Positions 17,937-29,895 of a stretch of 64,000 nt of DNA are shown here, piece by piece. The position numbers were made by a program, and so were the translations under genes. Below the pieces are notes generated by a model, which saw nothing but the letters and a program-made list of their open reading frames with translations, made no database searches and was not told the origin of the DNA. Each line of letters opens with the position of its first letter. Within the stretch, counting starts at the first letter, position 1. Source of the DNA: Carideicomes alvinocaridis (GTDB lineage Bacteria; Pseudomonadota; Alphaproteobacteria; Rhodobacterales; Rhodobacteraceae); contig SRJI02000004.1 in the NCBI GenBank assembly GCA_005473895.2, positions 1 through 64,000 on the forward strand. Reading direction: 5' to 3'.

Positions 17937-19712
17937 TCAGACCTGGTCGGCGGCCATGTCGGCGGGGTCGATCCCGGCCACTTCCACCGGCTTCTTCATC
18001 GCGTCGCGGCGGAAGGGCTCGCCCAGCTCCTGGTTGATCATCGCCTCGATCAGCGTGGTCTTGCCATGGTTCATCTGGTCGTCGATCGCCTTGTTCAGCG
18101 CCTCGGTCAGCTCTTCCATGGTGCGCACGACGACGCCTTCCAGCCCGCAGGATTTCGCGATGCCGGCATAGGTCACGCCCTCGTCCAGCTCGGTGCCGAC
18201 GAAGTTGTCGTCGTACCACAGGGTGGAGTTCCGTTTCTCGGCGCCCCATTGGTAGTTGCGGAAGACGATCTGCGTCACCGGCGGCCATTCGCCCCGGCCG
18301 ATGGCGGTCAGTTCCGTCACCGCGATGCCGAAGGCGCCGTCACCGGCAAAGCCCACGACCGGCACGTCCGGCTGGCCGATCTTGGCGCCGACGATGGCGG
18401 GCAGGCCGTAGCCGCAGGGGCCGAAAAGACCGGGGGCAAGGTATTTCCGCCCTTCCTCGAACGAGGGATAGGCGTTGCCGATGGCGCAGTTGTTGCCGAT
18501 GTCGGACGAGATGATCGCGTCCTTCGGCAGCGCCGCCTGGATCGCGCGCCACGCCATGCGGGGGCTCATCCAATCGGGTTTCGCGTCACGCGCACGCTGG
18601 TTCCAGCTGGTGCCGGGATCGTCGTCCTCGTGATCCATCGAGGCCAGCTGCTGTGCCCAGGCGGATTTCGTGGTGGCGATCAGGTTCTTGCGGTCCTCGC
18701 GGCCCTCGTCGCCCGCGGTGCCCGACAGGTTCTCCAGCAGCGATTGCGCCACTTTCTTCGCGTCGCCCACGATGCCCACGCTGACCTTCTTGGTCAGGCC
18801 GATGCGGTCGGGGTTCATGTCCACCTGGATGATCTTGGCCTCCTTGGGCCAGTAGTCGATCCCGTAGCCGGGCAGGGTGGAGAACGGGTTGAGCCGCGTG
18901 CCGAGGCAAAGCACCACGTCGGCCTTGGAGATCAGCTCCATCCCAGCCTTGGAGCCGTTGTAGCCCAGCGGCCCGGCAAACAGCGGGTGCGAGCCCGGGA
19001 AGGCGTCGTTGTGCTGGTAGCCGACGCAGACCGGCGCATCCAGCCGCTCGGCCAGCTTGATCGTGTCGGGGATGGCACCGGCCAGCACCACGCCCGCGCC
19101 GTTCAGGATCACCGGGAAGCGGGCCTCGGACAGCAGCTTGGCCGCCTCGCTCAGGGCCTCTTCGCCGCCGGCGGGGCGCTCGAATTTCACGATCTGCGGC
19201 AGCTCGATGTCCACCACCTGGGTCCAGAAATCGCGGGGGATGTTGATCTGCGCCGGGGCCGAGGCGCGCTTGGCGTTCAGGATCACCCGGTTCAGCACTT
19301 CGGCGATGCGGGTGGGGTCGCGGACCTCTTCCTGGTAGGCGACCATGTCCTCGAACAGCTTCATCTGCTCGACTTCCTGGAAGCCGCCCTGGCCCAGGGT
19401 CTTGTTCGCGGCCTGCGGGGTGACCAGCAGCAGCGGCGAGTGGTTCCAGTAAGCGGTCTTCACGGCGGTGACGAAGTTGGTGATGCCCGGGCCGTTCTGG
19501 GCGATCATCATGCTCATCTTGCCGGTGACGCGGGTATAGCCGTCGGCCATCATCCCGCCCGAGCCTTCATGCGCGCAATCCCAGAAGGTGATGCCCGCCT
19601 TGGGGAAGATGTCGGAGATCGGCATGAAGGCCGAGCCGATGATCCCGAAGGCATGTTGAATGCCATGCATCTGGAGCGTCTTCACGAAGGCTTCTTCGGT
19701 GGTCATCTTCAT
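17937..19712 (-). CDS. xsc: Sulfoacetaldehyde acetyltransferase
   Basis: The 591-residue thiamine-diphosphate enzyme cleaves sulfoacetaldehyde with phosphate to acetyl phosphate and sulfite, the key desulfonation step of taurine degradation. The N-terminus MKMTTEEAFVKTLQMHGIQHAFGIIG is characteristic of Xsc and separates it from acetolactate synthases. The cofactor-binding glutamate region (AHEGSGGMMADGYTRVTG) and the GDG motif (VVGFAGDGAFGIAVTEL) with a downstream asparagine are present. A GAGGAG site lies seven bases before the ATG; a longer frame upstream is not used. The promoter region carries two TauR-type repeats. A DUF3237 gene follows seven bases downstream, and pta converges on the operon. 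Confidence 0.96.
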   Translation of the reverse strand: MKMTTEEAFVKTLQMHGIQHAFGIIGSAFMPISDIFPKAGITFWDCAHEGSGGMMADGYTRVTGKMSMMIAQNGPGITNFVTAVKTAYWNHSPLLLVTPQAANKTLGQGGFQEVEQMKLFEDMVAYQEEVRDPTRIAEVLNRVILNAKRASAPAQINIPRDFWTQVVDIELPQIVKFERPAGGEEALSEAAKLLSEARFPVILNGAGVVLAGAIPDTIKLAERLDAPVCVGYQHNDAFPGSHPLFAGPLGYNGSKAGMELISKADVVLCLGTRLNPFSTLPGYGIDYWPKEAKIIQVDMNPDRIGLTKKVSVGIVGDAKKVAQSLLENLSGTAGDEGREDRKNLIATTKSAWAQQLASMDHEDDDPGTSWNQRARDAKPDWMSPRMAWRAIQAALPKDAIISSDIGNNCAIGNAYPSFEEGRKYLAPGLFGPCGYGLPAIVGAKIGQPDVPVVGFAGDGAFGIAVTELTAIGRGEWPPVTQIVFRNYQWGAEKRNSTLWYDDNFVGTELDEGVTYAGIAKSCGLEGVVVRTMEELTEALNKAIDDQMNHGKTTLIEAMINQELGEPFRRDAMKKPVEVAGIDPADMAADQV

Positions 19713-19763
19713 CGGGGATCTCCTCATGGTTTGCCGGAGTGTTAGGGCCTGCCGCGCGGGGAG

Positions 19764-19797
19764 TTTAGGTCCAGTTTGGTCTGCGCGGTAGGGCCAG
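19764..19797 (-). promoter_or_regulatory. Probable TauR operator upstream of xsc
   Basis: Reading in the direction of xsc, CTGGCCCTA is followed 23 bases later by CTGGACCTAA. This agrees with the direct CTGGACYTAA repeats described, to my knowledge, for the Rhodobacter capsulatus TauR activator. The pair lies about 50-85 bp upstream of the xsc start, a suitable place for an activator. Confidence 0.75.
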
Positions 19798-19985
19798 TGG
19801 TGTTTGTCGCTGAGACCAGAGGTGTCAGAATTCGCGCGGGAAGGCCAGCATGGGCCGGTGTGCGGCGCGGCCGTCCGGCGCCGCACACCGCGGTCAGGGC
19901 TTCGTACGCTGCACGGGTTTACGTCGCGGTGTGGACGTCGCCCCGGCAGGATGCTCCGCCTGCGCCGCACGGGACGCCGCCCGGC

Positions 19986-21437
19986 CTACATCGCCTCCGC
20001 GATCAGCTTCACCCCGGCGGCAATTCGGTCGGCGGGGATGGAGGAATAGGCCAGCCGGTAGTACCGGCAGGGCCCCTCGGGCGCGGCGAAGAAGGGCGCG
20101 CCGGGCTCGATCACCACGCCCTGCGGCAGCAACCGCTGCGCCAGCGCGTCGGTATCCGTCCCCTCCGGCGCCTTCATCCAGAAGGCGGAGCCCCCGAAAT
20201 AGGGCTTGCCCGCGATCTCCAGCCCCTCGGCGCGGATCGCCTCCTCCATCACCTTGCGCCGTTCGCCAAGGCTGCGGCCCATGCGCCGGATCAGCGCCTG
20301 GTAATGGCCCAGCGACAGGTAATGCGCCACCGTCCGCTGGATCAGCCCCGGCGGGTGGCGCAGCACCGAGGCGCGCAGCGCGCGGGCCTCGCGGATGAAC
20401 GGCTCCGACCCCACGAGATAGCCCAGCCGCAGCCCGGGAAAGAGCGACTTGGAGAAGGAGCCGACATAGATCACCCGCCCGTCGGGATCGAGGCTCTTGA
20501 GCGCGGGGGAGGGGGCCTGGAGGAAGGACATCTCGAACTCGTAATCGTCCTCCACGATCAGCGCCTCCAGCGTCCGCGCGCGCTCCAGCAGCGCCCGGCG
20601 GCGGGCAAGCGGCATGGTCACCGTGGTCGGCGCCTGGTGCGAGGGCGTGACGAAGATCGCGTCGGTGCCGTCGGGAATCGCCTCGGGCGGCATCCCGTCC
20701 TCGTCGAGGTCCACCGCCGCGAGGTGACAGCGCGACTGGGAGAGGATGTCGCGGAGCGAGTAGTAGGAGGGGTTCTCGATCGCCGCCCGCCGCCGCTGGG
20801 TCAGCAGCACCTGCGCCGTGAGCCAGAGCGCGTTCTGCGCCCCCATGGTCACCAGGATCTCCGATGGCCGCGCGTTGATGCCGCGCCGGGGCAGGATATG
20901 GCGCGCGATGACCGACACCAGCTCCGGATCGTCGCGGTCGAACTGGTCCGCGGTCATGGAGGCGAAATCCTTCTGCCCCAGGGCCTTGACCGCGCAGAGC
21001 CGCCAGTTGGCATGGTCGAAGAGCGTCGGATCCGCCTGCCCGTAGATGAAGGGATAGCGCGCCTGCGCCCAGCCCGCCGGCTTCTCCGGCGTCGCCCCCC
21101 CGGTGAAGCGCTGGCCGAGCGCGCGGGCCCAGTCCACCCGGTCCGCATCAGGGCGGCGCGTCGGCAGCGGCGGCGGCTCCGGCGCGCCCTCGGAGACGTA
21201 GAAGCCCGACCGCCCCCGCGCCGCGAGGTAGTCGGAGGCCACGAGTTCCGTATAGGCGGCGGTCACGGTGATGCGCGACACGCCGAGATGCTGCGCCAGC
21301 TTGCGCGAGGAGGGCAGTTTCTCTCCCCGCCGGAAGCGGCCGGACAGGATGCCCTCCGCCACCATCCGCTGGATGCGGGCCTGCAGGGTGCCCTGCTCGG
21401 ACGGGTCGAGAAAGAAGGTTTCCACCGGGATCGCCAT
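19986..21437 (-). CDS. tauR: TauR-like MocR/GntR-family transcriptional regulator
   Basis: The 483-residue protein joins an N-terminal GntR-type winged helix-turn-helix (about residues 15-80, GEKLPSSRKLAQHLGVSRITVTAAYTEL) to an aminotransferase-like domain of class I. The PLP-lysine region is VGSFSKSLFPGLRLGYL, and the other PLP motifs are IENPSYYSLRD and IVEDDYEFE. MocR regulators of this kind use PLP and a small amine effector. Its position between xsc and tpa and the direct repeats at all three promoters support TauR, the activator of taurine catabolism. The gene's own start is preceded by a repeat pair in the opposite orientation, which suggests autoregulation. Confidence 0.93.
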   Translation of the reverse strand: MAIPVETFFLDPSEQGTLQARIQRMVAEGILSGRFRRGEKLPSSRKLAQHLGVSRITVTAAYTELVASDYLAARGRSGFYVSEGAPEPPPLPTRRPDADRVDWARALGQRFTGGATPEKPAGWAQARYPFIYGQADPTLFDHANWRLCAVKALGQKDFASMTADQFDRDDPELVSVIARHILPRRGINARPSEILVTMGAQNALWLTAQVLLTQRRRAAIENPSYYSLRDILSQSRCHLAAVDLDEDGMPPEAIPDGTDAIFVTPSHQAPTTVTMPLARRRALLERARTLEALIVEDDYEFEMSFLQAPSPALKSLDPDGRVIYVGSFSKSLFPGLRLGYLVGSEPFIREARALRASVLRHPPGLIQRTVAHYLSLGHYQALIRRMGRSLGERRKVMEEAIRAEGLEIAGKPYFGGSAFWMKAPEGTDTDALAQRLLPQGVVIEPGAPFFAAPEGPCRYYRLAYSSIPADRIAAGVKLIAEAM

Positions 21438-21452
21438 GGCGGCGAGAATAGG

Positions 21453-21484
21453 CTGGACCTATGGCAAAGGTAAACTGGACATAT
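21453..21484 (+). promoter_or_regulatory. Probable TauR operator upstream of tauR
   Basis: CTGGACCTAT and CTGGACATAT stand in direct repeat with a 22-base period, 16-47 bp upstream of the tauR start. They are oriented away from tauR, unlike the pairs before xsc and tpa. The closeness to the start suggests negative autoregulation. Confidence 0.72.
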
Positions 21485-21625
21485 GCGGGGCGGACGGTTC
21501 CGGGGCGTTTGCCTCGGATTCGCGGGAACCGGCGATGAGGGGGAATCCGGTCAGCTTTCGCGGGGGCACAGCCAGCGATCCTTCATGCATCCATGCATCC
21601 GGAAAACGTCGTCCGAGAGATCCCC

Positions 21626-21910
21626 TCAGCTCAGCGCGTCGCCGAGGTCCTCGGGCCGGGTGTCCTTCAGCAGCAGCGTCTGGTGGGTGACGAACTGCCC
21701 GGCGTTGTCCCGCGCCTCGATCGTCAGGAAAAGGTCCGGCCCGCGCTGCACATGGGTGACGGTCAGCGCGAAATCCCGCGACCCGAGCGCCAGCCGCTCC
21801 GTGTCCGGGTCGAAGTCGATGACGGAATCGGCGTCCTCCGACGGGCGGAAGACGAAGTTTTCCGGCCCGTTCGCATCGGGGATCGGCATCTCGGAGCTGT
21901 CGGGGGTCAA
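21626..21910 (-). CDS. Small unknown protein between tauR and tpa (TTG start)
   Basis: The 94-residue product is predicted from a TTG codon with a GGGAGGG ribosome site six bases upstream; the ATG seven codons later and the more distant upstream ATG both lack such a site. The sequence is acidic and beta-rich in character (ENFVFRPSEDADSVIDFDPDTERLALG, then VTHVQRGPDLFLTIEARDNAG), somewhat like the calcium-associated C-terminal segments of secreted proteases, but no glycine-rich repeat or signal peptide is present. I do not recognise the family. It lies 115 bp downstream of tpa on the same strand and could be transcribed with it. Confidence 0.6.
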   Translation of the reverse strand: MTPDSSEMPIPDANGPENFVFRPSEDADSVIDFDPDTERLALGSRDFALTVTHVQRGPDLFLTIEARDNAGQFVTHQTLLLKDTRPEDLGDALS

Positions 21911-22025
21911 GGCTGCCCTCCCGCCGCTTGTGGTCCTGACGTTACCACATAGGGGCAGAGCGGCGAAGGCCAAGGGCGCGCGGGCCCGGGATGCCCCGCC
22001 CGGGAGACGGGCGGGGCGGCAGGCA

Positions 22026-23417
22026 TCAGCCGAAGACGCGGGTGAGCGCCTCGTCCGTGGCCTCGATGATCCGGTCGATATCGGCCTTGGTGGCGATCAG
22101 CGCGGGCGAGTAGCACAGCGTGTTGTTGTAGCCGGGGACCGAGCGGTTGGTGACCCCGATGATCACGCCCTGCGCGCCGCATTCGGCGACGACCTTCTGG
22201 GCCAGCTTCTCGTCCACCGGCTTGCGGGTCTCGCGGTCCTCGACCAGCTCGGCGCCGAGGAACAGCCCCTTGCCGCGCACGTCGCCGATGACCTCGTGCT
22301 TCTCCGCCAGCTCGTGCAGGCGGCCCAGCATGTATTCGCCCATCTTGGTGCAGTTCTCCAGCAGGCCCTCGTCCTCGATGATGCGCATGTTCTCGAGCGC
22401 CGCGGCGGGCCCGGCGGTGCAGCCGCCGAAGGTGGAGATGTCGCGGAAGTAGTCCAGCGGGTCCGAGGCATTCTCCTTGAACATCTCGAAGACCCGCTCG
22501 GTGGTCACGCAGCAGGCGATGGCCGCATAGCCCGAGGCCACGCCCTTGGCCATGGTCACGAAATCGGGCTCGATCCCGTAATGCTGGTAGCCGAACCAGG
22601 TGCCGGTGCGGCCCAGCCCGCAGACCACCTCGTCGATATGCAGCAGGATGTCGTACTTGCGGCAGATCTCCTGCACCTTCTCCCAGTAGCCCTCGGGCGG
22701 GGTGATGACGCCGCCTCCGGCGGTCACCGGCTCGAGGCAGAGGCCGCCCACGGTCTCGGGGCCCTCGCGCAGGATGACCTTCTCGATCTGCTCGGCCGCC
22801 CAGACGCCGTAGCCCTCCTCGGGCGCGCCCTCCTGTTCGAAGGCGCGGTATTCGAGGCAATGCGGCACCTTGACGAAATCCGGCGCGAAGGGGCCGTATT
22901 GCGCGTTGCGCTCGTCCTGGCCGCCAGCGGACAGCGCGCCGATGGTGGTGCCGTGGTAGTCGCGGTCACGGTAGAGGATCTTGGTCTTCTTGCCGCCGTA
23001 TTTCTTGTGCGCGATCTGGCGGATCATCTTGAAGGCCTTCTCGTTGGCCTCCGACCCGGAATTGGTGAAGTAGACCCGGCTCATCCCCGGCATCTTGGAG
23101 ATCAGCTTTTCCGAGAACAGCGCGCCGGGGATCGAGCCGCCGGACCCGGCGAAGTAGTTCAGCTTGACCAGCTGCTCGCGCACCGCGTCGGCGATGCTCT
23201 CGCGGCCGTAGCCCACGTTGACGGTCCAGACCCCGCCCGAGACGGCATCGAGAAATTCGCGGCCGTTCTGGTCCCAGACGCTCATGCGCTTGCCCTCGAC
23301 GATGATCCGGGGCTCGCCGGTCTCGAAGGGCTTGTGCTGGGTCAGGTGGTGCCAGACATGGGCGCGGTCGGCTTCGACCACGTGGGAAATGTCATTGTCG
23401 CGAAGCGTGCCGTCCAT
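22026..23417 (-). CDS. tpa: Taurine:pyruvate aminotransferase
   Basis: The 463-residue class III PLP aminotransferase transfers the amino group of taurine to pyruvate, giving sulfoacetaldehyde and alanine. The N-terminus (MDGTLRDNDISHVVEADRAHVWHHLTQHK) and the block SGGVWTVNVGYGRESIADAV are typical of Tpa. PLP-binding motifs are TNSGSEANEKAFKM, DYHGTTIGALS, LHIDEVVCGLGRTGTWFG and the lysine in FVTMAKGVASGYA. An alternative (beta-alanine or other omega-amino acid:pyruvate transaminase) is disfavoured by the xsc/tauR context. The promoter region holds a CTGGACC/CTGGCCCTA repeat pair. Confidence 0.95.
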   Translation of the reverse strand: MDGTLRDNDISHVVEADRAHVWHHLTQHKPFETGEPRIIVEGKRMSVWDQNGREFLDAVSGGVWTVNVGYGRESIADAVREQLVKLNYFAGSGGSIPGALFSEKLISKMPGMSRVYFTNSGSEANEKAFKMIRQIAHKKYGGKKTKILYRDRDYHGTTIGALSAGGQDERNAQYGPFAPDFVKVPHCLEYRAFEQEGAPEEGYGVWAAEQIEKVILREGPETVGGLCLEPVTAGGGVITPPEGYWEKVQEICRKYDILLHIDEVVCGLGRTGTWFGYQHYGIEPDFVTMAKGVASGYAAIACCVTTERVFEMFKENASDPLDYFRDISTFGGCTAGPAAALENMRIIEDEGLLENCTKMGEYMLGRLHELAEKHEVIGDVRGKGLFLGAELVEDRETRKPVDEKLAQKVVAECGAQGVIIGVTNRSVPGYNNTLCYSPALIATKADIDRIIEATDEALTRVFG

Positions 23418-23563
23418 GGGTCGCGTCCTTTCTGCGGGTGCGTCGGTCTCGCGGTATCACGTCACCGCGCGTCACGGGCTGCCGCGCGGTGACGGCCCGG
23501 GAATGCCCGGTCCGGCCGCGCGAACTGTCGGTGCCATTTTCGGACTTGCAGGGCCTTTGGCAA

Positions 23564-23595
23564 TAGGGCCAGTTGGATCCCGTGTATCGGTCCAG
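23564..23595 (-). promoter_or_regulatory. Probable TauR operator upstream of tpa
   Basis: In the direction of tpa, CTGGACCGATA is followed 23 bases later by CTGGCCCTATT. Period and half-site agree with the pairs before xsc and tauR. The pair is about 150-180 bp before the tpa start, so the leader would be long unless the promoter is close to the repeat. Confidence 0.7.
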
Positions 23596-23657
23596 TCTGC
23601 GGGCAGCCCGGCGCTCTGTCGCTGCTCATCCCGCGGGCGGTTTGAGCAAGGTTCCGC

Positions 23658-23690
23658 CGTTTCCCGAAACGGGACAGATTGTTCGGGAAC
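23658..23690. promoter_or_regulatory. Inverted TTCCCGAA-type motifs upstream of the small exported-protein gene
   Basis: The palindrome CGTTTC-CC-GAAACG (23658-23671) is followed by GTTC-GG-GAAC (23681-23690). The core TTCCCGAA occurs once in each orientation, 21 bases apart. This looks like an operator about 60-90 bp before the start of the small exported protein. The regulator is unknown. The rest of the 330-bp gap, apart from the TauR repeats, shows nothing recognisable. Confidence 0.4.
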
Positions 23691-23747
23691 CCAAGGAAGT
23701 TACGGCGCGTAAATAGACGACGTGATTTGAGACGAAAGGATGTCAAC

Positions 23748-24056
23748 ATGACCCGCAGGATTCTCTCGGCCGCGGTGCTCGGGCTTGCAATGACCGGCAC
23801 CGGTGCCGTCGCACAGGTCTCCGGGACGGTGACCGGCACATCGACGGACCCGGTCTATACCGAGGTCGTGACCGCCGAAACCGGCACCGTCTATTACTGC
23901 CGCCCCGACCTGGTGCAGCGCGGCGGCGCGACCGTTCGGGTCTGCCGGCAGGTCAACGCGACGTCGAACGGTCAGCTTCAGGGCAATATCGGCGCAGGCG
24001 CGCTGGCTGCCGGCGCGGTCGCCGTGATCGCCATCGCGGCCTCCGACGACACCTGA
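23748..24056 (+). CDS. Small exported protein of unknown function
   Basis: The 102-residue product starts MTRRILSAAVLGLAMTGTGAVA and has a clear Sec signal with likely cleavage after AVA at residue 22. The mature part holds two cysteines (YYCRPDL and VRVCRQV) that could form a disulfide, and ends in a hydrophobic glycine/alanine stretch (GAGALAAGAVAVIAIAASDDT) that may insert in a membrane. A GAAAGGA site lies seven to eight bases before the ATG. It is divergent from tpa. Similar short exported proteins occur in Rhodobacterales, but no function is known to me. Confidence 0.75.
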   Translation: MTRRILSAAVLGLAMTGTGAVAQVSGTVTGTSTDPVYTEVVTAETGTVYYCRPDLVQRGGATVRVCRQVNATSNGQLQGNIGAGALAAGAVAVIAIAASDDT

Positions 24057-24087
24057 GCGCGTCCCCAACGACGCGATGACCGATTGA

Positions 24088-24118
24088 CCCGGCCCTGCCC
24101 TTCCGCGCGCGGGCCGGG
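24088..24118 (+). terminator. GC-rich hairpin after the small exported-protein gene
   Basis: CCCGGCCC pairs with GGGCCGGG over a 15-base loop, about 30 bp after the stop codon. No T-run follows, so this is at best a weak or Rho-assisted terminator. Confidence 0.4.
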
Positions 24119-24198
24119 ATCCTGCGCTCTCTCCCCCGGGTCATTGACTTCGGGGGGCGGGAACGCGAAGCCTTCCCCGGACCAGCGAAAGGGACGGC

Positions 24199-27777
<3,579 letters not shown>

Positions 27778-27865
27778 CCCCGACCCCGCGGGAGGCCAAT
27801 CCCTGCTGGTCATGGCCCGGAGCGGGCGATAGAAGGCGGGGACGAACCCGCAGGGTGGATAAGTG

Positions 27866-28954
27866 ATGTCAGTGCAGATCGAACCGCAGCCCGGAATCAT
27901 GGAAATCGCGCTCTACCAGGGCGGCCAGAGCCATGTGGACGGCGTGACCAACGTGGTCAAGCTCAGCTCCAACGAGAACCCCTTCGGCCCCTCCGAGGCC
28001 ACGCTGGAGGCTTATCGCCGCGCCGCCTACGAGCTGCATCGCTATCCCTCCTCCGACCATGCCGCCCTGCGCGAGGCGATTGCCGAGGTCCACGGGCTCG
28101 ACCCCGCGCGCATCATCTGCGGTGCCGGCTCGGACGAGGTGATTGCCTTCCTCTGCCAGTGCTATGCCGGACCGGGCACCGAGGTGATCCATACCGAGCA
28201 CGGCTTTGCCATGTACCGCATCAGCGCGCTGGCCGCCGGCGCCACGCCGGTCGAGGTGAAGGAACGCGAGCGGGTGACCGACGTGGACGCCATCCTCGCC
28301 GCGGTGACCGACGCGACGCGGCTGGTCTTCATCGCCAACCCCAACAACCCCACCGGCACCATGATCGGCGAGGCCGAGGTGGCGCGGCTGGCCGATGCGC
28401 TGCCGCCCCATGTGCTGCTGGTGCTGGACGGCGCCTATGCCGAATATGTCGAGGGGTTCGACGGTGGCGCGGCGCTGGTGGACGCGCGCGAGAACGTGGT
28501 GATGACGCGCACCTTCTCCAAGCTCTACGGGCTGGGGGGGCTGCGCATCGGCTGGGGCTACGGCCCGGCGGCGGTGATCGACGTGCTGAACCGGGTGCGC
28601 GGGCCCTTCAACCTGTCCAGCGCGGCTCTGGCGGCGGCCGAGGCGGCGGTGCGCGACCGCGCCTATGCCGAGCGCTGCCGCGAGGAGAATGCCCGCCTGC
28701 GGCAATGGCTGGCCGAGGCGCTGGCGGGCCACGGCGTGCCCTGCGACACCTCCATGGCGAACTTCATCCTCGCGCGCTTTGCCGACGCGGACGAGGCCGA
28801 GGCCTGCGACGCCTACCTCAAAAGCCAGGGGCTGATCGTGCGCAAGGTGGGGGGCTACAACCTGCCGCACTGCCTGCGCATCACGGTGGGCGACGAATCC
28901 TCCTGCCGGCAGGTCGCCCATGCCATCGGGCGCTTCAAGGCGGGGGCGGCATGA
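27866..28954 (+). CDS. hisC: Histidinol-phosphate aminotransferase
   Basis: The 362-residue class II PLP aminotransferase acts in histidine synthesis; because tyrC follows, it may also work on aromatic amino acids. Motifs are [11 protein letters not shown] at the N-terminus, ANPNNPTGT, the PLP lysine region [18 protein letters not shown], and [13 protein letters not shown] at the C-terminus. An in-frame GTG directly precedes the ATG; the ATG is used. Its stop overlaps the tyrC start by ATGA, so the two are translationally coupled. Confidence 0.92.
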   Translation: MSVQIEPQPGIMEIALYQGGQSHVDGVTNVVKLSSNENPFGPSEATLEAYRRAAYELHRYPSSDHAALREAIAEVHGLDPARIICGAGSDEVIAFLCQCYAGPGTEVIHTEHGFAMYRISALAAGATPVEVKERERVTDVDAILAAVTDATRLVFIANPNNPTGTMIGEAEVARLADALPPHVLLVLDGAYAEYVEGFDGGAALVDARENVVMTRTFSKLYGLGGLRIGWGYGPAAVIDVLNRVRGPFNLSSAALAAAEAAVRDRAYAERCREENARLRQWLAEALAGHGVPCDTSMANFILARFADADEAEACDAYLKSQGLIVRKVGGYNLPHCLRITVGDESSCRQVAHAIGRFKAGAA

Positions 28955-29895
28955 GCCAGGAATACCGCCGCGTCGCGCTGATCGGCCTCGGGCTGATCGC
29001 CTCGTCCATGTTCTGGTCCATCCGCCGTGGCAACCTCGCGGAGGAAGTGACCGGCTATGCCCGCTCCGAAGCGACGCGCGACACCGCCCGCCGCATCGGG
29101 CTTTGCGACCGGGTCTGCGACAGCGCCGAGGAGGCGGTGAAGGATGCCGACCTCGTGGTGCTCGCCGTGCCCGTGGGCGCGATGGGCCCGGTGGCCGAGG
29201 CGATCGCCCCCTACCTGAAGCCCGGCGCCACCGTGACCGACGTGGGCTCCGTCAAGCGCGACGTGATCCAGAACGTGGGCCCGCACATCCCCGAGGGCGT
29301 GCATTTCATCCCCGCCCACCCGCTGGCGGGGACCGAGCATTCCGGCCCCGAATCGGGTTTCGCCACGCTTTTCGACAACCGCTGGTGCCTCGTGGTGCCG
29401 TCGGAGGGCAGCGACCGGGACGCGGTGGACCGGCTCCGCCGCTTCTGGGAAGGCATCGGCGCCAATGTCGAGGAGATGGACCCGGATCACCACGACCTGG
29501 TGCTGGCCGTGACCAGCCACACGCCGCACCTCATCGCCTACACGATGGTCGGCGTGGCCGACGACCTGCGCCGGGTCACCGACAGCGAGGTCATCAAGTA
29601 CTCCGCCGCGGGTTTCCGCGACTTCACGCGTATCGCGGCCTCGGACCCCACCATGTGGCGCGACGTGTTCCTGACGAACCGCGATGCCACGCTGGAAATC
29701 CTCGGCCGCTTCACCGAGGAGCTGTTCGCCCTGCAGCGGGCGATCCGGACAGGTGACGGGGACCAGCTTTTCGACTACTTTACCCGGACACGGGCAATCC
29801 GCCGCGGCATCATCGAGGCCGGGCAGGACACCGACGCGCCGGATTTCGGCCGTTCGGTCAACCATCCGAGGCAGGGAGGCGACCCATCGCGCTGA
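28951..29895 (+). CDS. tyrC: Prephenate/arogenate dehydrogenase family protein
   Basis: The 314-residue protein has an N-terminal Rossmann fold ([20 protein letters not shown]) and the TyrA-type motifs [30 protein letters not shown] and [25 protein letters not shown]. It makes the tyrosine precursor by oxidative decarboxylation of prephenate or arogenate. The usual GxGxxG reads GLGLIA, so the last glycine is replaced, which is common in this family. It overlaps hisC by four bases and its stop overlaps the likely CTG start of the extensin-like gene. Confidence 0.92.
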   Translation: MSQEYRRVALIGLGLIASSMFWSIRRGNLAEEVTGYARSEATRDTARRIGLCDRVCDSAEEAVKDADLVVLAVPVGAMGPVAEAIAPYLKPGATVTDVGSVKRDVIQNVGPHIPEGVHFIPAHPLAGTEHSGPESGFATLFDNRWCLVVPSEGSDRDAVDRLRRFWEGIGANVEEMDPDHHDLVLAVTSHTPHLIAYTMVGVADDLRRVTDSEVIKYSAAGFRDFTRIAASDPTMWRDVFLTNRDATLEILGRFTEELFALQRAIRTGDGDQLFDYFTRTRAIRRGIIEAGQDTDAPDFGRSVNHPRQGGDPSR

